Positions 1 through 10,676 are shown, counted from the first letter of the stretch. The stretch: DNA of 64,000 nt from Triticum aestivum (GCF_018294505.1 NC_057813.1:315149077-315213076); one strand, 5' to 3'. A program made the numbers and translations. Notes: generated by a model from the sequence alone, not told the origin.

Positions 1-1
1 G

Positions 2-796
2 GTACGAGATAATGACCATATTCCTAAACTGAAATTGAATATTCCACCATTTGAGGGTAGATATGTTCCTGATATATATCTTACTCGGGAGTTAGAAATT
101 GAACAACGTTTTACATGTGTACAATATCCCGAGGAGAGACGGGTTGCTGCTGCTGTTTGTGCTTTCACTAGTTTTGCATGTGTATGGTGGTCTGAACATT
201 GTACATTATATCCTATTCCAACTACTTGGGCTGCTTTGAAAACTGCTATGCGTACTCGTTGGGTTCCACCATATTATCAACGTGAATTGCTTCAAAAATT
301 GCAGCGTTTAAGACAAGGGAAAAATTTTGTAGAAGAATATTATCAGGAATTACAAACTGGCATGCTTAGATGTGGTATTGTTGAGGAGAATGAAGCTATG
401 CTTGCACATTTTACGGGTGGATTAAATAGAGAGATTCAGACCATTCTAGAGTATAAGGAGTATACTAATATCACTCGTTTATTCCATCTTGCTTGTAAAG
501 CTGAACGTGAAGTGCAGGATCGACAGGCATTGGCGCAAACTAACTTTTCTGCAGGTCGACCTTCATCATTGACACCGCGTGCATCTTCTACTTCCACTGC
601 ACCAGCACCTCCATCAGGTGCCACCTACAGCCGCGATACAAGAAAGCAGGCACAACCACTGCTATCTGCCAAGAGCGCACCTGCCGGGCCTGCACAGAGC
701 TCTTCTTCTTCCATGGCATCAACAGGGCACACAAGTGATATTATTTGTCGTTGTTGTAAGGGAAGAGGTCATTATGCGAGAGAATGCAAATCTTAG
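2..796 (+). pseudogene. Element A gag (nucleocapsid part), 5' end outside window
   Basis: The frame is open from base 2, so the start lies outside the window. It encodes about 264 residues of a gypsy Gag, the structural protein that packages element RNA in cytoplasmic particles. The Retrotrans_gag-like region (about residues 20-150) has W-rich helices and the usual RLRQGKNFVEEYYQEL stretch. A Ser/Pro/Ala-rich linker follows, then one CCHC zinc knuckle (C-x2-C-x4-H-x4-C, bases 746-787). The frame stops at TAG 794-796 directly after the knuckle, and pol continues in the same frame. Related elements usually make one gag-pol polyprotein, so TAG is probably a mutated CAG (Gln). Recoding at this stop is the alternative, but nothing around it suggests a readthrough signal. 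Confidence 0.8.
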
Positions 797-3097
797 CGTG
801 TGATGATTGCTACTGAGGATGGTTGGTATGAGTCCGCTAGTGACTATGATGAGGAGAATTTGGCGCTTATTACAAGTGAAGAACACGGTGGAGCTGATTC
901 TGATCATGAGACGCAATACATGGCTCCTGAAGACGCTGACGGGTATGAATGTTTAGTTGCTCAACGTGTTTTGAGTGTGCATGTCACACAAGCTGAGCAA
1001 AACCAGAGGCACAATTTGTTCCATACAAAGGGAGTTGTGAAGGAACGTTCTGTGCGCGTCATCATAGACAGAGGGAGCTGCAACAACTTGGCTAGCATGG
1101 AGATGGTGGAGAAGCTATCTCTCATCACAAGACCACATCCACATCCTTACTACATCCAATGGTTCAACAACAGCGGCAAGGTTAAGGTAACACGTACTGT
1201 TCGTGTGCATTTTAGTATCTCTACATATGCTGATTATGTTGATTGTGATGTGGTACCTATGCAATCATGTTCCTTATTACTTGGTCGACCATGGCAATTT
1301 GATAAAAATTCTGTACACCATGGTAGAAACAATCATTATACTCTGGTTCATAGGGACAAAAATATTACTTTGCTTCCTATGACTCCTGATTCCATTTTGA
1401 AAGATGATATTAATAGAGCTAATAAAGCAAAACAGGAGACAAATAAGAGTGAAAATCTGATTGTGGTCAAAGAATTTAAGCAACAAATGAAGCCTAATAG
1501 TAGACCATCTAGTGTTGTTTCTAAAATTAAATTGAAAAGTGCATGTTTACTTGCCACTAAATCTGATATTGATGAGCTAGATTTCAGCAAATCTGTTTGC
1601 TATGCTTTTTTGTGCAAAGAGGCATTATTTTCATTTGAGGACGTGCCTTCCTCTTTGCCTCCTGCTGTCACTAACATTTTGCAGGAGTTCACTGACGTCT
1701 TTCCACAAGGCGTGCCACCGGGATTACCTCCCATTCGAGGGATTGAGCATCAGATTGATTTAATTCCCGGTGCATCATTACCCAACCGTGCACCATACGG
1801 TACCAATCCAGAGGAGATGAAGGAGATTATGTGTCAAGTACAGGAGCTGCTCGACAAAGGTTATATACGCGAATCCCTTAGTCCTTGTGCTGTTCCTATT
1901 ATTCTAGTGCCGAAAAAGGAAGGTCCATCACGTATGTGTGTTGATTGTAGAGGCATTAATAATATTACTATTCGTTATCGTCATCCTATTCCTAGGCTAG
2001 ATGATATGCTTGATGAATTGAGTGGCTCTACAATATTCTCCAAAGTAGATTTGCATAGTGGATACCATCAAATTCGTATGAAATTGGGAGATGAATGGAA
2101 AACGGCATTTAAAACTAAGTTTGGATTATATGAGTGGTTAGTCATGCGTTTTGGGTTAACTAATGCACCTAGTACTTTCATGAGATTAATGAACGAAGTT
2201 TTACGTTCTTTTATTGGACGATTTGTGGTAGTCTATTTTGATGATATACTGATTTATAGCAGATCTTTGGAGGAACATTTGGAACATTTACGTCCTGTTT
2301 TTATTGCTTTACGTGATGCACGTTTGTTTGGTAACCTTGGGAAGTGCAGCTTTTGCACCGACCGAGTATCTTTTCTTGGCTATGTTGTTACTACACAGGG
2401 AATTGAAGTTGATAAAGCCATGATTGAAGCTATTGAGAGTTGGCCGCAACCCAAAACGGTCACACAAGTGAGGAGTTTTCTTGGCCTCGCTGGATTCTAT
2501 AGGTGTTTTGTGAGAGATTTCAGCACCATTGTTGCACCTCTCAATGAGCTTACAAAGAAAGATGTGCCTTTTCTTTGGGGTACCGCACAGGAAGAAGCCT
2601 TCACGGTATTGAAAGATAAGTTGACACATGCTCCTTGACTCCAACTTCCTGATTTTAATAAGACTTTTGAGCTTGAATGTGATGCTAGTGGAATTGGATT
2701 AGGAGGTGTGTTATTACAAGATGGCAAACCTGTTGCATACTTTTCTGAAAAACTGAGTGGGCCTAGTCTGAATTATTCTACTTATGATAAAGAATTATAT
2801 GCTCTTGTTCGGACTTTAGAAACATGGCAACATTATTTATGGCCCAAAGAATTTGTTATACACTCTGATCATGAATCTTTGAAACATATAAGAAGTCAAG
2901 CTAAACTGAATCATAGACATGCTAAATGGGTTGAATTCATTGAGACATTTCCTTATGTCATTAAACACAAGAAGGGTAAAGAAAATGTTATTACTGATGC
3001 ATTGTCTCGTCGCTATACTATGCTTTCACAACTTGACTTCAAAATATTTGGTTTGGAGACCATCAAAGATCAATATGTGCATGATGTGATTTTAAAG
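797..3097 (+). pseudogene. Element A pol: protease, reverse transcriptase, RNase H
   Basis: This is the same frame as gag. Protease (about 1030-1300): the active-site loop reads IIDRGS where related elements have IIDGGS, so the residue after the catalytic Asp is changed to Arg. RT (about 1780-2330): FSKVDLHSGYHQIR, the MRFGLTNAPSTF block and the catalytic YFDD box (2234-2245) are intact. RNase H (about 2650-3010) has [24 protein letters not shown] and TDALSRR. A TGA at 2636-2638 splits RT from RNase H, and a one-base frameshift near 3098 throws the frame off before integrase. The enzymes would copy element RNA to DNA; this copy cannot make an intact polyprotein. Confidence 0.88.
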
Positions 3098-4608
3098 ATG
3101 TATTGCAAAATTGTAATGAAGGTAGAACATGGAACAAGTTCATCGTTAATCATGGTTTTGTGTTTCGTGCTAACAAGCTATGCATTCCAGCTAGCTCCGT
3201 TTGTCTTATGTTGTTGCAGGAGGCGAATGGAGGAGGATTAATGGGACACTTTGGCGTGAAGAAGTCAGAGGACGTACTTGCTACACATTTCTTTTGGCCA
3301 AAGATGAGACGGGATGTTGAGCGCTTTGTTGCTCGCTGCACTACATGTCAAAAAGCTAAGTCACGACTCAATCCTCATGGTTTATATATGCCTTTGCCTG
3401 TACCTAGTGTTCCTTGGGAGGATATATCTATGGACTTTGTTTTAGGTTTACCTCGAACAAAGAAGGGGAGGGATAGCATATTTGTTGTCGTGGATAGATT
3501 CTCGAAAATGGCACACTTTATACCATGTCATAAAAGCGATGATGCTGTTAATGTTGCTGATTTGTTCTTTCGTGAAATTATTCGCTTGCATGGTGTGCCA
3601 AATACTATTGTTTCAGATCGTGTTACTAAATTTCTTAGCCACTTTTGGAGATGTTTATGGGCTAAGTTGGGGACTAAACTGCTTTTTAGTACTACTTGTC
3701 ACCCCCAAACTGATGGACAAACTGAAGTAGTCAATAGAACATTGTCTACTATGCTTAGGGCTGTTTTGAAGAATAATTAGAAAATGTGGGAAGAATGCTT
3801 GCCTCATATTGAATTTGCTTATAATCGTTCATTGCATTCTACTACTAATATGTGCCCTTTTGAAATTGTGTATGGTTTCCTACCTCGTGCACCAATTGAT
3901 TTGTTGCCTCTTCCATCTTTGGAGAAGGTTAATTTTGATGCTAAACAACGTGCTGAATTGATTTTAAAAATGCATGAGTTAACTAAGGAAAACATTGAGA
4001 ATATGAATGCTAAATATAAACTTGCTGGAGATAAGGGTAGAAAACATGTTGTGTTTGCACCTGGAGATCTTGTTTGGTTACATTTGCGTAAGGATAGATT
4101 TCCTGATTTGCGCAAATCAAAGCTAATGCCTCGTGCTGATGGTCCTTTTAAGGTGTTGGAGAAAATAAATGATAATGCATATAAACTTGAGCTGCCTGCA
4201 GATTTTGGGGTTAGTCCCACATTTAACATTGCAGATTTGAAGCCTTATTTGGGTGAGGAAGATGAGCTTCCGTCGAGGACGACTTCATTTCAAGAAGGGG
4301 AGGATGATGAGGACATCAATACCATTGTTACACCCACAACCCCTACTGCTACATATACTGGACCAATTACTAGAGCTCGTGCACGCCAATTAAATTATCA
4401 GGTACCTTCGTTTCTTGGTAATGATTCTAATGTTCATGAGAATATGATGCTGCTTAAATTGGATATATTTGTTTTGCTTACAAATGAAGGGCCTAGCTTG
4501 GAGAAGGATGAACATTGGATCACGAACAAGGATGGACATGATGGCATGCGCAAGGGGAACAAGAATGGAGTTACAAGTGATGATTTCAGGACTTTGAAGC
4601 CACCATAA
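3098..4608 (+). pseudogene. Element A integrase with CR-like C-terminal tail
   Basis: The integrase frame has an HHCC zinc-binding segment (about 3243-3357, ending C-x2-C), the catalytic core with Asp in MDFVLGLP (about 3432), Asp in IVSDRVTK (about 3616) and Glu in TDGQTEVVN (about 3722), and a GPFKVLEKINDNAYKLELP C-terminal module (4141-4200). TAG 3778-3780 interrupts it just after the core. The frame then crosses the PPT and the LTR start and ends at TAA 4606-4608. The tail (about 4340-4600) has GPITRARARQLNYQV, which resembles the CR motif of centromeric chromoviruses rather than a folded chromodomain. Assignment to integrase is firm; a centromere-targeting tail is inference. Confidence 0.85.
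4292..4304 (+). other. Element A polypurine tract
   Basis: AAGAAGGGGAGGA lies directly before TGATGAGGACATCA. It lies inside the integrase frame, as expected for an element whose coding region overlaps its LTR. It would prime plus-strand DNA synthesis. Confidence 0.65.
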
Positions 4609-5220
4609 TGGGTGTATGAAGCCTTGGACGAAATATACAAGATGCCACTTCATAAATTTTGTCCCGAGGCTATTCTAGGTGCCGCGTCACCTTATTATTG
4701 GGCCAGGCCCATGTAATTTCGAAATACATAAGTATAGGATATTTTTAGAGTCCATATGTGTGGGGAAACAAGAGATAGGGTTGATTTCAGACCCCTCCAC
4801 CAAGGGCCACAAAATTCCCCCCTCTTGCTCCATATACACAGCCCTTAGGGCACCATTTAGACTTTGGGTTTTGTTTAGATTAAAGTTCGCCATAGCTGCA
4901 ACTTCGCGTACTTCGTTTGTGTTCAACGACCAGACAAAGGCGTCACAGAACCCCACCTTGATCAACAAAGCTTTCATCTTATATTCGCAATATCCAGATT
5001 GCAATCTCAGTTTCTTCCTAGTTCTTTGTTTGCTCGCAGGAAATAGACCCTCGTGGATAGGTTGATCGTGCTCCAGCGTGGTCAATAACCTCTCGGAGTT
5101 GGTTTAGCAATTTCTAAGGCGCGACGTCCTCGCATGTTCGTAGTCGGTTCGTCAAAGTCGACTTCCACCAAAGCGATATCCATCATCTCATCGAAAGAAG
5201 GGACACCTTTGCCTCTATCA
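4305..5220 (+). repeat. Element A 3' LTR
   Basis: The left edge is set by the PPT and TG. The right edge is set by the last CA before unrelated sequence (ends CTCTATCA at 5220). The length is about 916 bp. The 5' LTR is outside the window, so neither the limits nor the target duplication (right flank GTACG) can be proved here. The first 300 bases code for the integrase tail; the remainder is non-coding. Confidence 0.6.
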
Positions 5221-5752
5221 GTACGATGTGGTAGATGCATTGGAATGGAGGGGCGCCTTAATATGAGGGCAAACTGCATTGCATTCACATCGTGCAGCCT
5301 ATTTTCCCGGTCCTCCTCCCATTACTTCCCTCATGCATTAATTAAAGGAGGATGCATTGGTTGTTCAACATTTCGGGAACCGCTACTCCCTCCCTCGTCT
5401 GCATTAAAGTTGTATAGGGAACTACGCTGCCTGCTGTCAAATTGAATAGTACTGCGCCGCCCGCTGCACGCCCGGCTGAACACGCCTCCTCGCCTCCATC
5501 AAACCCCTCCGTTAAACCCGCGTGCAAATCGAGAAACCTACTCCGGCCACATGTCCGTTCATGAGTGGGCCAGAATTAAATGCGACACCAGCCGAGCTCC
5601 TCCTGTCCGCCCTCAGTTTAAACGAGGCCAGACGCCAGCCAAGCTCCTGCCGTCCGCTCTCTATTTACACGAGGCCAAATAGACAGCAAGCAAGAATTGC
5701 ACCCCTCCGTCGCTCCCCCATCTCATCCTTCACCATTTTCTCCACTCTTCTG
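5221..5752. other. Non-coding sequence between element A and a gene-like frame
   Basis: This is GC-rich sequence without a recognisable domain. It has two similar phrases about CGCC-rich 'TCC(T/G)GTCCGCCCTCAGTTTAAACGAGG'-type wording at about 5600-5680, which looks like a short internal duplication. No transposon terminus was identified. It may be the promoter side of the gene-like frame that follows. Confidence 0.3.
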
Positions 5753-6350
5753 ATGGCTTCCGAGGAGCAGTTCTCCAGCATATTACCCGACTGGGTGGCC
5801 CGCCGAGCCATCCAGATACGGGCGAGGCCGCTCGGTGCTTTACCAACCTCGCTTGGCCCGACGGAGCCAGTTGCCGCCCCAAGCAGGCACATGGTTCAGC
5901 AACTCGCCGCTCCAGTTCAGCTCAATGAGGAGTGGCGAGTTGCTCCACGATAGCACGGCGGCGAGTATGCCGGTACGGGCGTCATCGCTGCCGCATCGTA
6001 TCGCGCCACCAGTGTCTACGGTGGCCGCGCCTCCCATGTCTGTGGGCGTGCCTCCCATGCCTGCGGCCGTGCCTCCCGTGCCTGCGGCAGCGCCATGCAG
6101 GTAGAGACAGAAGCCGGGTGCGTGGAGAGCGACGAGTCGGTGGCTAGCTTCTCCGTGTCTGCCACCATTATCAAGAAGTAGAAAACGGGAGGCCGCCGCC
6201 ACTTGGGTCCCATGAAGGCCACCACTGAGGTGACAACTGCGCATTCGGGTGGTTTCTTTGCTGCTTCGTCTCTTCCAAGGACATTCGTCGACCACACGTG
6301 TCTGACGGGCATGAGGAAGACAAAGGGATCCGCGGGCGGCCATTTAGATT
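5753..6350 (+). pseudogene. Unrecognised gene-like frame with two in-frame stops
   Basis: One plus frame stays open for about 200 codons from ATG 5753 (MASEEQFSSILPDWVARRA), broken only by TAG 5951-5953 and TAG 6179-6181. The middle holds a short repeat (GRASHVC, GRASHAC, GRASRAC; about 6030-6090), followed by an acidic Ser-rich stretch (VESDESVASFSV) and a basic tail. I do not recognise the family. Both stops could be C-to-T changes in CAG. The frame ends at the left terminus of a Stowaway MITE. A decayed host or captured gene is more likely than chance because the frame is so long in GC-rich DNA with coherent composition, but chance openness cannot be excluded. Confidence 0.35.
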
Positions 6351-6355
6351 ATGTA

Positions 6356-6472
6356 CTCCCTCTCCAGCTGGTAGGAAATATTTGTTCTAAGAATGGATAA
6401 ATTGTATGTATCTATAACTAAAATAAGTCTAGATACATCCATTTCTAGGACAAGTATTTCCGGACGGAGGGA
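6356..6472. mobile_element. Stowaway-type MITE (degenerate left end)
   Basis: The left end CTCCCTC and the right end CGGACGGAGGGA are inverted repeats. The inner sequence is AT-rich with TAGATACATCCATTTCTAGG, and TA dinucleotides lie near both ends. The left terminus has lost part of the usual CTCCGTCC block. Non-autonomous; would be moved by a Mariner-type transposase. Confidence 0.8.
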
Positions 6473-6475
6473 TTA

Positions 6476-7073
6476 TTAATTATACCAAGAGAGTCAGATT
6501 GGCACCGCTTAGTTCATGTAAATGTAATGAAATCCATCATGTTTATATGAAGATCTGGCTTTTATATATGAAATCCTTCATGCTTATATGAAATCAGTCC
6601 ATGTTTGCACGAATTTCATCTGGTAGGTTAGAGTTGTGAAAATGTATGCCGCTGGCGTTTGATGTCATCCTCCGTGGAAGGAAGCGGGAGGAAATTTGCC
6701 GGTTGCCGTTGGAGATGCTCTTATACTGGAAATAATAGAGTGACATCCAATCCATTTGAGTTAATTGCGTGTATGATTGTCCCTCTATAAAAATTTAATT
6801 GCATGTACAGTGTACACGTGACTTGCAGGGTGGCTACAGCTTCGTATAGAAAGTCAGAAAGAAACAAGTCCATCCTTAATCTTGTATTCTAAGTACTTTG
6901 TGGGTTCCACTGTTAGTACAGTAGCGAAAGAAGTATATATTAAATAAGTAATATATAATATAAAAATCTAAAGTTAAAGACAAAATTCGAACTCATGTCA
7001 TCACGTTGCGAGCATTCGGCGCTAACCAGTCCAGGACATTTTTGTTGTAGACCATGCTGGAGATATATCTCCG
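6476..7073. other. AT-rich intergenic sequence with a tRNA-like stretch
   Basis: No coding region is visible. On the minus strand, 7030-7018 reads ACTGGTTAGCGCC (A-box-like) and 6994-6981 reads GAGTTCGAATTTTG (B-box-like), followed by an AT-rich tail. This resembles the head of a tRNA-derived SINE. The rest shows nothing recognisable. Confidence 0.3.
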
Positions 7074-7472
7074 TGTCTACTCTTATACTCCATTCGTTCC
7101 TAAATATTTGTATTTTTCAGATTTCAAATGGACTACCACATACAGATGTGTATGTAGACATATTTTAGAGTGTAGATTCACTCATTTTGCTCCATATGTA
7201 GTCACTTGTTGAAATCTCTAAAAAGACAAATATTTAGGAACGGAGGGAGTAGAAAACAGAGTTGGTGATGATGGTGTGCGTGCCATCCTGCAATATAGGC
7301 CGTCGGATTTATATCTAACGGATACGAAGGAAACTATGTCAATTTTGCAAAAATATACCCACACCCCTCTCCATGTTCACAAATAAGGCTTTCCCACGTT
7401 CATTCTTTTCTCTCACAAGGTAAACTACTCATACAAATGCATCTTGATGTTCCGTGCAACGCACGGGCATCT
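7074..7472 (+). mobile_element. Small non-autonomous Helitron, copy 1, split by a MITE
   Basis: The sequence matches the Helitron at 8091-8331 over its whole length once the MITE at 7088-7249 is removed. The 3' end has the perfect hairpin CCGTGCAACGCACGG, but the terminal CTAG is changed to CTAT, so this end is decayed. It has no coding capacity. Confidence 0.7.
7088..7249. mobile_element. Stowaway MITE nested in Helitron copy 1
   Basis: Terminal inverted repeats CTCCATTCGTTCCTAAATAT and ATATTTAGGAACGGAGGGAG are flanked by TA on both sides (7086-7087, 7250-7251). The empty site is visible in the second Helitron copy, where CTCTTATA runs straight into AAAAACAGAG. Confidence 0.92.
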
Positions 7473-7730
7473 ATTTAATTTCTTTTAAAATAGTAACTGC
7501 GATAATTGGGTTGAAGTGATATATTTTATGTCTGCCCTGAATGATTTCAGATTCAGTAGTAGTAACAAAGAAAAGGTTTCCTTGTTAATTACCAGAAAAC
7601 AGGGTGAAAACTATCACATGAGGCCGGTAAAAACGAGGCACGCTGGGTTCAGCGTCATCATCACTACAGCTGTGCGCGCGCGAGAAGTCTACATATCGAG
7701 GGGGCTACTGAGCGAGGCACAGAGACACAA
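7473..7730. other. Unassigned sequence
   Basis: No domain, terminus or repeat is recognised. A 73-codon open stretch (7516-7737) shows no similarity that I know and is probably chance. Confidence 0.3.
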
Positions 7731-8062
7731 TGTTTGAGAGAGAAACCAATTGACAGATTATGATTATATCGAGTTGTTACCCTTCTGCTCTCATTGTTGG
7801 GGTGGGGGGGGGGAGGGAGGGAGAGAAAGACGTATCGAGAGTGGGCGCGGTAGGCATAGAGGCACAACTAGCAAGTGTGTGTGTATGTGTGTGTGTTTGA
7901 AAGAGGAGTAGATAGATTACTATCAAGATCGAGGTGCCACCCTACTCCTTCGGTGTTGGGTAGTGTGTGTGTCTGTGTGTTTGAGAGAGAACCCTGTCGA
8001 TGGATTAGTATCAAGATCAAGGTGTCACCCTACTCCTTCGGTGTTGGGAAGTGTGTGTGTGT
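7731..8062 (+). repeat. Imperfect tandem repeat, unit about 84 bp, with (GT)n
   Basis: Three units start TGTTTGA(G/A)AGAG at about 7731, 7894 and 7978. The last two are close copies sharing CACCCTACTCCTTCGGTGTT; the first is diverged and separated by G-rich sequence. Each ends in a (GT)n or G-run, so expansion probably went with microsatellite slippage. Confidence 0.75.
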
Positions 8063-8090
8063 GGGGGGGGGGGGCAGTGATACTTACATA

Positions 8091-8331
8091 TCTCTACTCT
8101 TATAAAAAACAGAGTTGGTGATGATGGTGTTCCTGCCATCCTGCAATATAGGCCATCCGATTTATATCCGACGGATAGGAAGGAAACTATGGAAATTTTG
8201 CAAAAAGATACCCACACCCCTCTCCGCATTTGCAAATAAGGCATTCCCTCGTTCATACTTTTCTCCCACAATATAAACTACTCATACAAATGCATCTTGA
8301 TGTTCCGTGCAACGCATGGGCATCTTGCTAG
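8091..8331 (+). mobile_element. Small non-autonomous Helitron, copy 2, both ends intact
   Basis: It starts TCTCTACT after host A (8090) and ends with hairpin CCGTGC-AAC-GCATGG, a short spacer and CTAG before host T (8332). TC start, 3' hairpin, CTRR end and insertion between A and T are the Helitron hallmarks. At 241 bp and without genes it needs a RepHel protein supplied in trans. One stem base is mismatched. Confidence 0.8.
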
Positions 8332-8473
8332 TAGGGAGAAGGAGTTTGTGTGACACATATCTATCTATATTAAGAGATAGGTAGATAGCATTTGTGCAAG
8401 GCATACTTAAAGCATCACGAAGATAAACAAACGGTGTGCATGCAAGTGCCAGAAAAAATGAAGCGAGAAACAA

Positions 8474-8521
<48 letters not shown>
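8474..8521. repeat. Compound microsatellite (TG)n(AG)n
   Basis: About ten TG units run directly into about fourteen AG units. Confidence 0.97.
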
Positions 8522-8523
<2 letters not shown>

Positions 8524-9635
8524 CAAAACAAAAGGTGCTCTGCTGGAATCCCATTGTATGTATTCATATGGTTCCGGAACTCGAGTTAACCTTCGGCATA
8601 TGTGTGAGAGACATTATTATACTTTGAGACATTAGTGGCTATGGGTTGGTGGAATTAAAGGGGTGGGCGTATTAGACAGAGAGAGCATGTGTGTTTCTGT
8701 CTGAGAGACTTGTAGGACGGGGTAGAAAGAAGAATTCTAACCTGGACAGAGGGATAGAAATACATGAAGTGCGCGTGTGTGATTCCGATGCACACAGGGA
8801 AATGAGATATGTATGCGTGTGAGAGAGATTGCACAATTCATTCACGTATCACTATCTAGCGATCATGGACGTGCATCGCTTGAACATAAATCAATATCTA
8901 CTTTGTATCGTGGCCAAAGGTACAATATCGATTCAACGCTATAAAGCTTGGACACTCACATATCACATTTTTTTCTACTTAAATAAACTTTTCAGTTGTG
9001 CGTGCCAAAGTTACAGTGATGTTTCTTCAAACAACCAATGTAGTTATCATGTACATGCACCATTCTTACTCTTGCATTCAAATTCATTAGCCTTGGATGA
9101 TTTAAGGTTCTATTATGAAGTAATATATGTAATATTCATATATGAATTCAATGGGTATGCAATTTATGAAATGGAGACTATGTAATCATATGAGGTAACA
9201 CTTTTAAGTAGCAGACTACAATATCCATTTCTTTTTGTGCGCCTCTACACTAACACGTCAAGGCATTATGTTTAAAGTAAATAACCAATGGCACTAAATT
9301 ATCTATTTACACGAGAAATACATAGGCTGAGCGTTTGATCCCTTTTTTTGTGAACGCGCCACTACTCCTGTACGATTGGTCGTGCCCGTGTGAACGTCCA
9401 AGTTATTGGCGCATCATCCCGAGTTATTGTCTTTTTTTTCTGGGGTGGACTTCACACCAGTTAGTAACTGCTGATGCGTGCCCCGTGTACACAGTCTAGC
9501 ATGACCTTCCTGCTAGCACGATCCAAAATTAGTTGAAACTAGATACGAACGATCCCGCGGGCGGCAAAATCTCTCGCCTCCTTCTAAAATTTCCGCCGCC
9601 ATAGTCTTTAGCATGCGAAATTCCCCTCTTGTCCT
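8522..9635. other. Unassigned sequence
   Basis: No transposon end or domain is seen. A 118-codon open stretch at 8829-9185 has no recognisable motif and the base composition of its AT-rich surroundings. From about 9350 the sequence turns GC-rich with CCGCCGCC runs, like a grass promoter or 5' UTR. Confidence 0.3.
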
Positions 9636-10325
9636 TTGTGCATGGAGACCAACAGTTACAATACCGCCCTCATCTACATAATAGGTCGGGGCTGCTTTGG
9701 TAACTTATGGTTCCCCCCACTACACGGCACCCCCATTTCCTCTACCCCTCCCGCAAAAATGACTAACTCCACAACACCAGAGCATCTTACATCATGTCGT
9801 CCGTACTTGATCAGCATTTCTCCCCTCCCCTCTCGAAACCCTACACTGCTCATCCACCGGTGTACTAGAGCCCATTCACTGCCAGCGGCGTCCACCTTGC
9901 CGGATCTACTTTTGCGGCCGCATCTACCCCTCCCACCTCCCCTAGAAACAAGTAGACTACTCATCCACCACTGTACCATAGCCCATTCAGTGCCGGCCTT
10001 GTCCACGGCGCCGGATCTGCTTCGCTGGTACTCTCATAAACTGCCGCGCATCTGCATGGGCTCATTCGTACTCCCCACCGGAGACGCTTCGTCCACACCC
10101 CTCGGAGCTGCCCCACCGACGCCCCCGTCGACGGCCTCTGATCCTCTTCGCCGACACCTTCCTCGACCCTATCGGAGCCGCTTCGCCGACACCATCGTCA
10201 ATCCTAGTGGAGTAGCTTTGCCTATACCATTCTCAACCCTACCGGGGCTGCTTTGCCAACTCACAAGTCCACGGCCTCAGATCCGCTTCCTCGCACCCTC
10301 ATCTAACTACCGGAGCAACTTCTGA
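9636..10325 (+). CDS. Open frame of unknown function, Pro/Ser/Leu-rich, repetitive
   Basis: This is a 229-codon open frame. It contains two similar blocks of about 40 residues (LLIHRCTRAHSLPA and LLIHHCTIAHSVPA) and then a run of Pro/Ser/Thr-rich segments. The DNA from 9880 to 10470 is itself built of degenerate units of about 60 bases around CGGAGC(C/T)GCTTCGCC and CCGACACC, which can keep a frame open without selection. It lies upstream of splice-site-bounded exons starting at 10677. I recognise no domain. It may be a repeat-borne frame rather than a gene. Confidence 0.2.
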   Translation: MCMETNSYNTALIYIIGRGCFGNLWFPPLHGTPISSTPPAKMTNSTTPEHLTSCRPYLISISPLPSRNPTLLIHRCTRAHSLPAASTLPDLLLRPHLPLPPPLETSRLLIHHCTIAHSVPALSTAPDLLRWYSHKLPRICMGSFVLPTGDASSTPLGAAPPTPPSTASDPLRRHLPRPYRSRFADTIVNPSGVALPIPFSTLPGLLCQLTSPRPQIRFLAPSSNYRSNF

Positions 10326-10676
10326 GGCTCCGTCCACGGCCGCAGATCCGCATCATCGACACCATCCTTAACCCAACCACCGAAGCAGCTTCACCTACAC
10401 CCTCGTCCATGGCCACAGATCTGCTTCGCCCACACCATAGTCCACCCTACCGGAGCCACTCCACAAACACTCTACTCGACAGTTCTAGATCTCCTTACCG
10501 GACCCGACAGCCAGCGCAGCATCATCACCCTTGATGTTTCTAACCTGATTCCCACCGTATGGCAAAATGCCAAGCACCCGCCACGGCCTAGGTACTTGTC
10601 ACCTTTAAACCCGTCCAGCATCACCTGCCCCATGTACTTCAAATATACTAACAGGTCGCTGTTACCTGTTATGCAG

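Larger units (their letters stand above)
1..5220 (+). mobile_element. Element A: 5'-truncated Ty3/gypsy LTR retrotransposon, chromovirus-like
   Basis: Gag, protease, RT, RNase H and integrase follow in this order on the plus strand and end in a 3' LTR (4305-5220). The 5' LTR and the start of gag lie left of the window. The order PR-RT-RH-INT is that of Ty3/gypsy. Two points suggest the CRM-type chromoviruses: the RNase H end carries [12 protein letters not shown], and the pol frame continues across the LTR start TGATGAGGACATCA with a GPITRARARQLN motif in place of a clear chromodomain. The clade is inference. The copy is dead: it has three in-frame stops, one frameshift and a changed protease site. 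Confidence 0.85.

Noticed and set aside
4141..4260. A canonical chromodomain in element A
   Set aside because: The integrase GPF/GPY module is clear, but the aromatic cage residues of a chromodomain are not seen; CR-like tail preferred.
8829..9185. 118-codon open frame as a gene
   Set aside because: No motif, AT-rich chance composition, no splice or promoter signal I can support.
9358..9368. CACTACTCCTG as the CACTA 5' terminus
   Set aside because: It matches only the first six bases of the 3' terminal repeat, and no C LTR sequence lies to its left.
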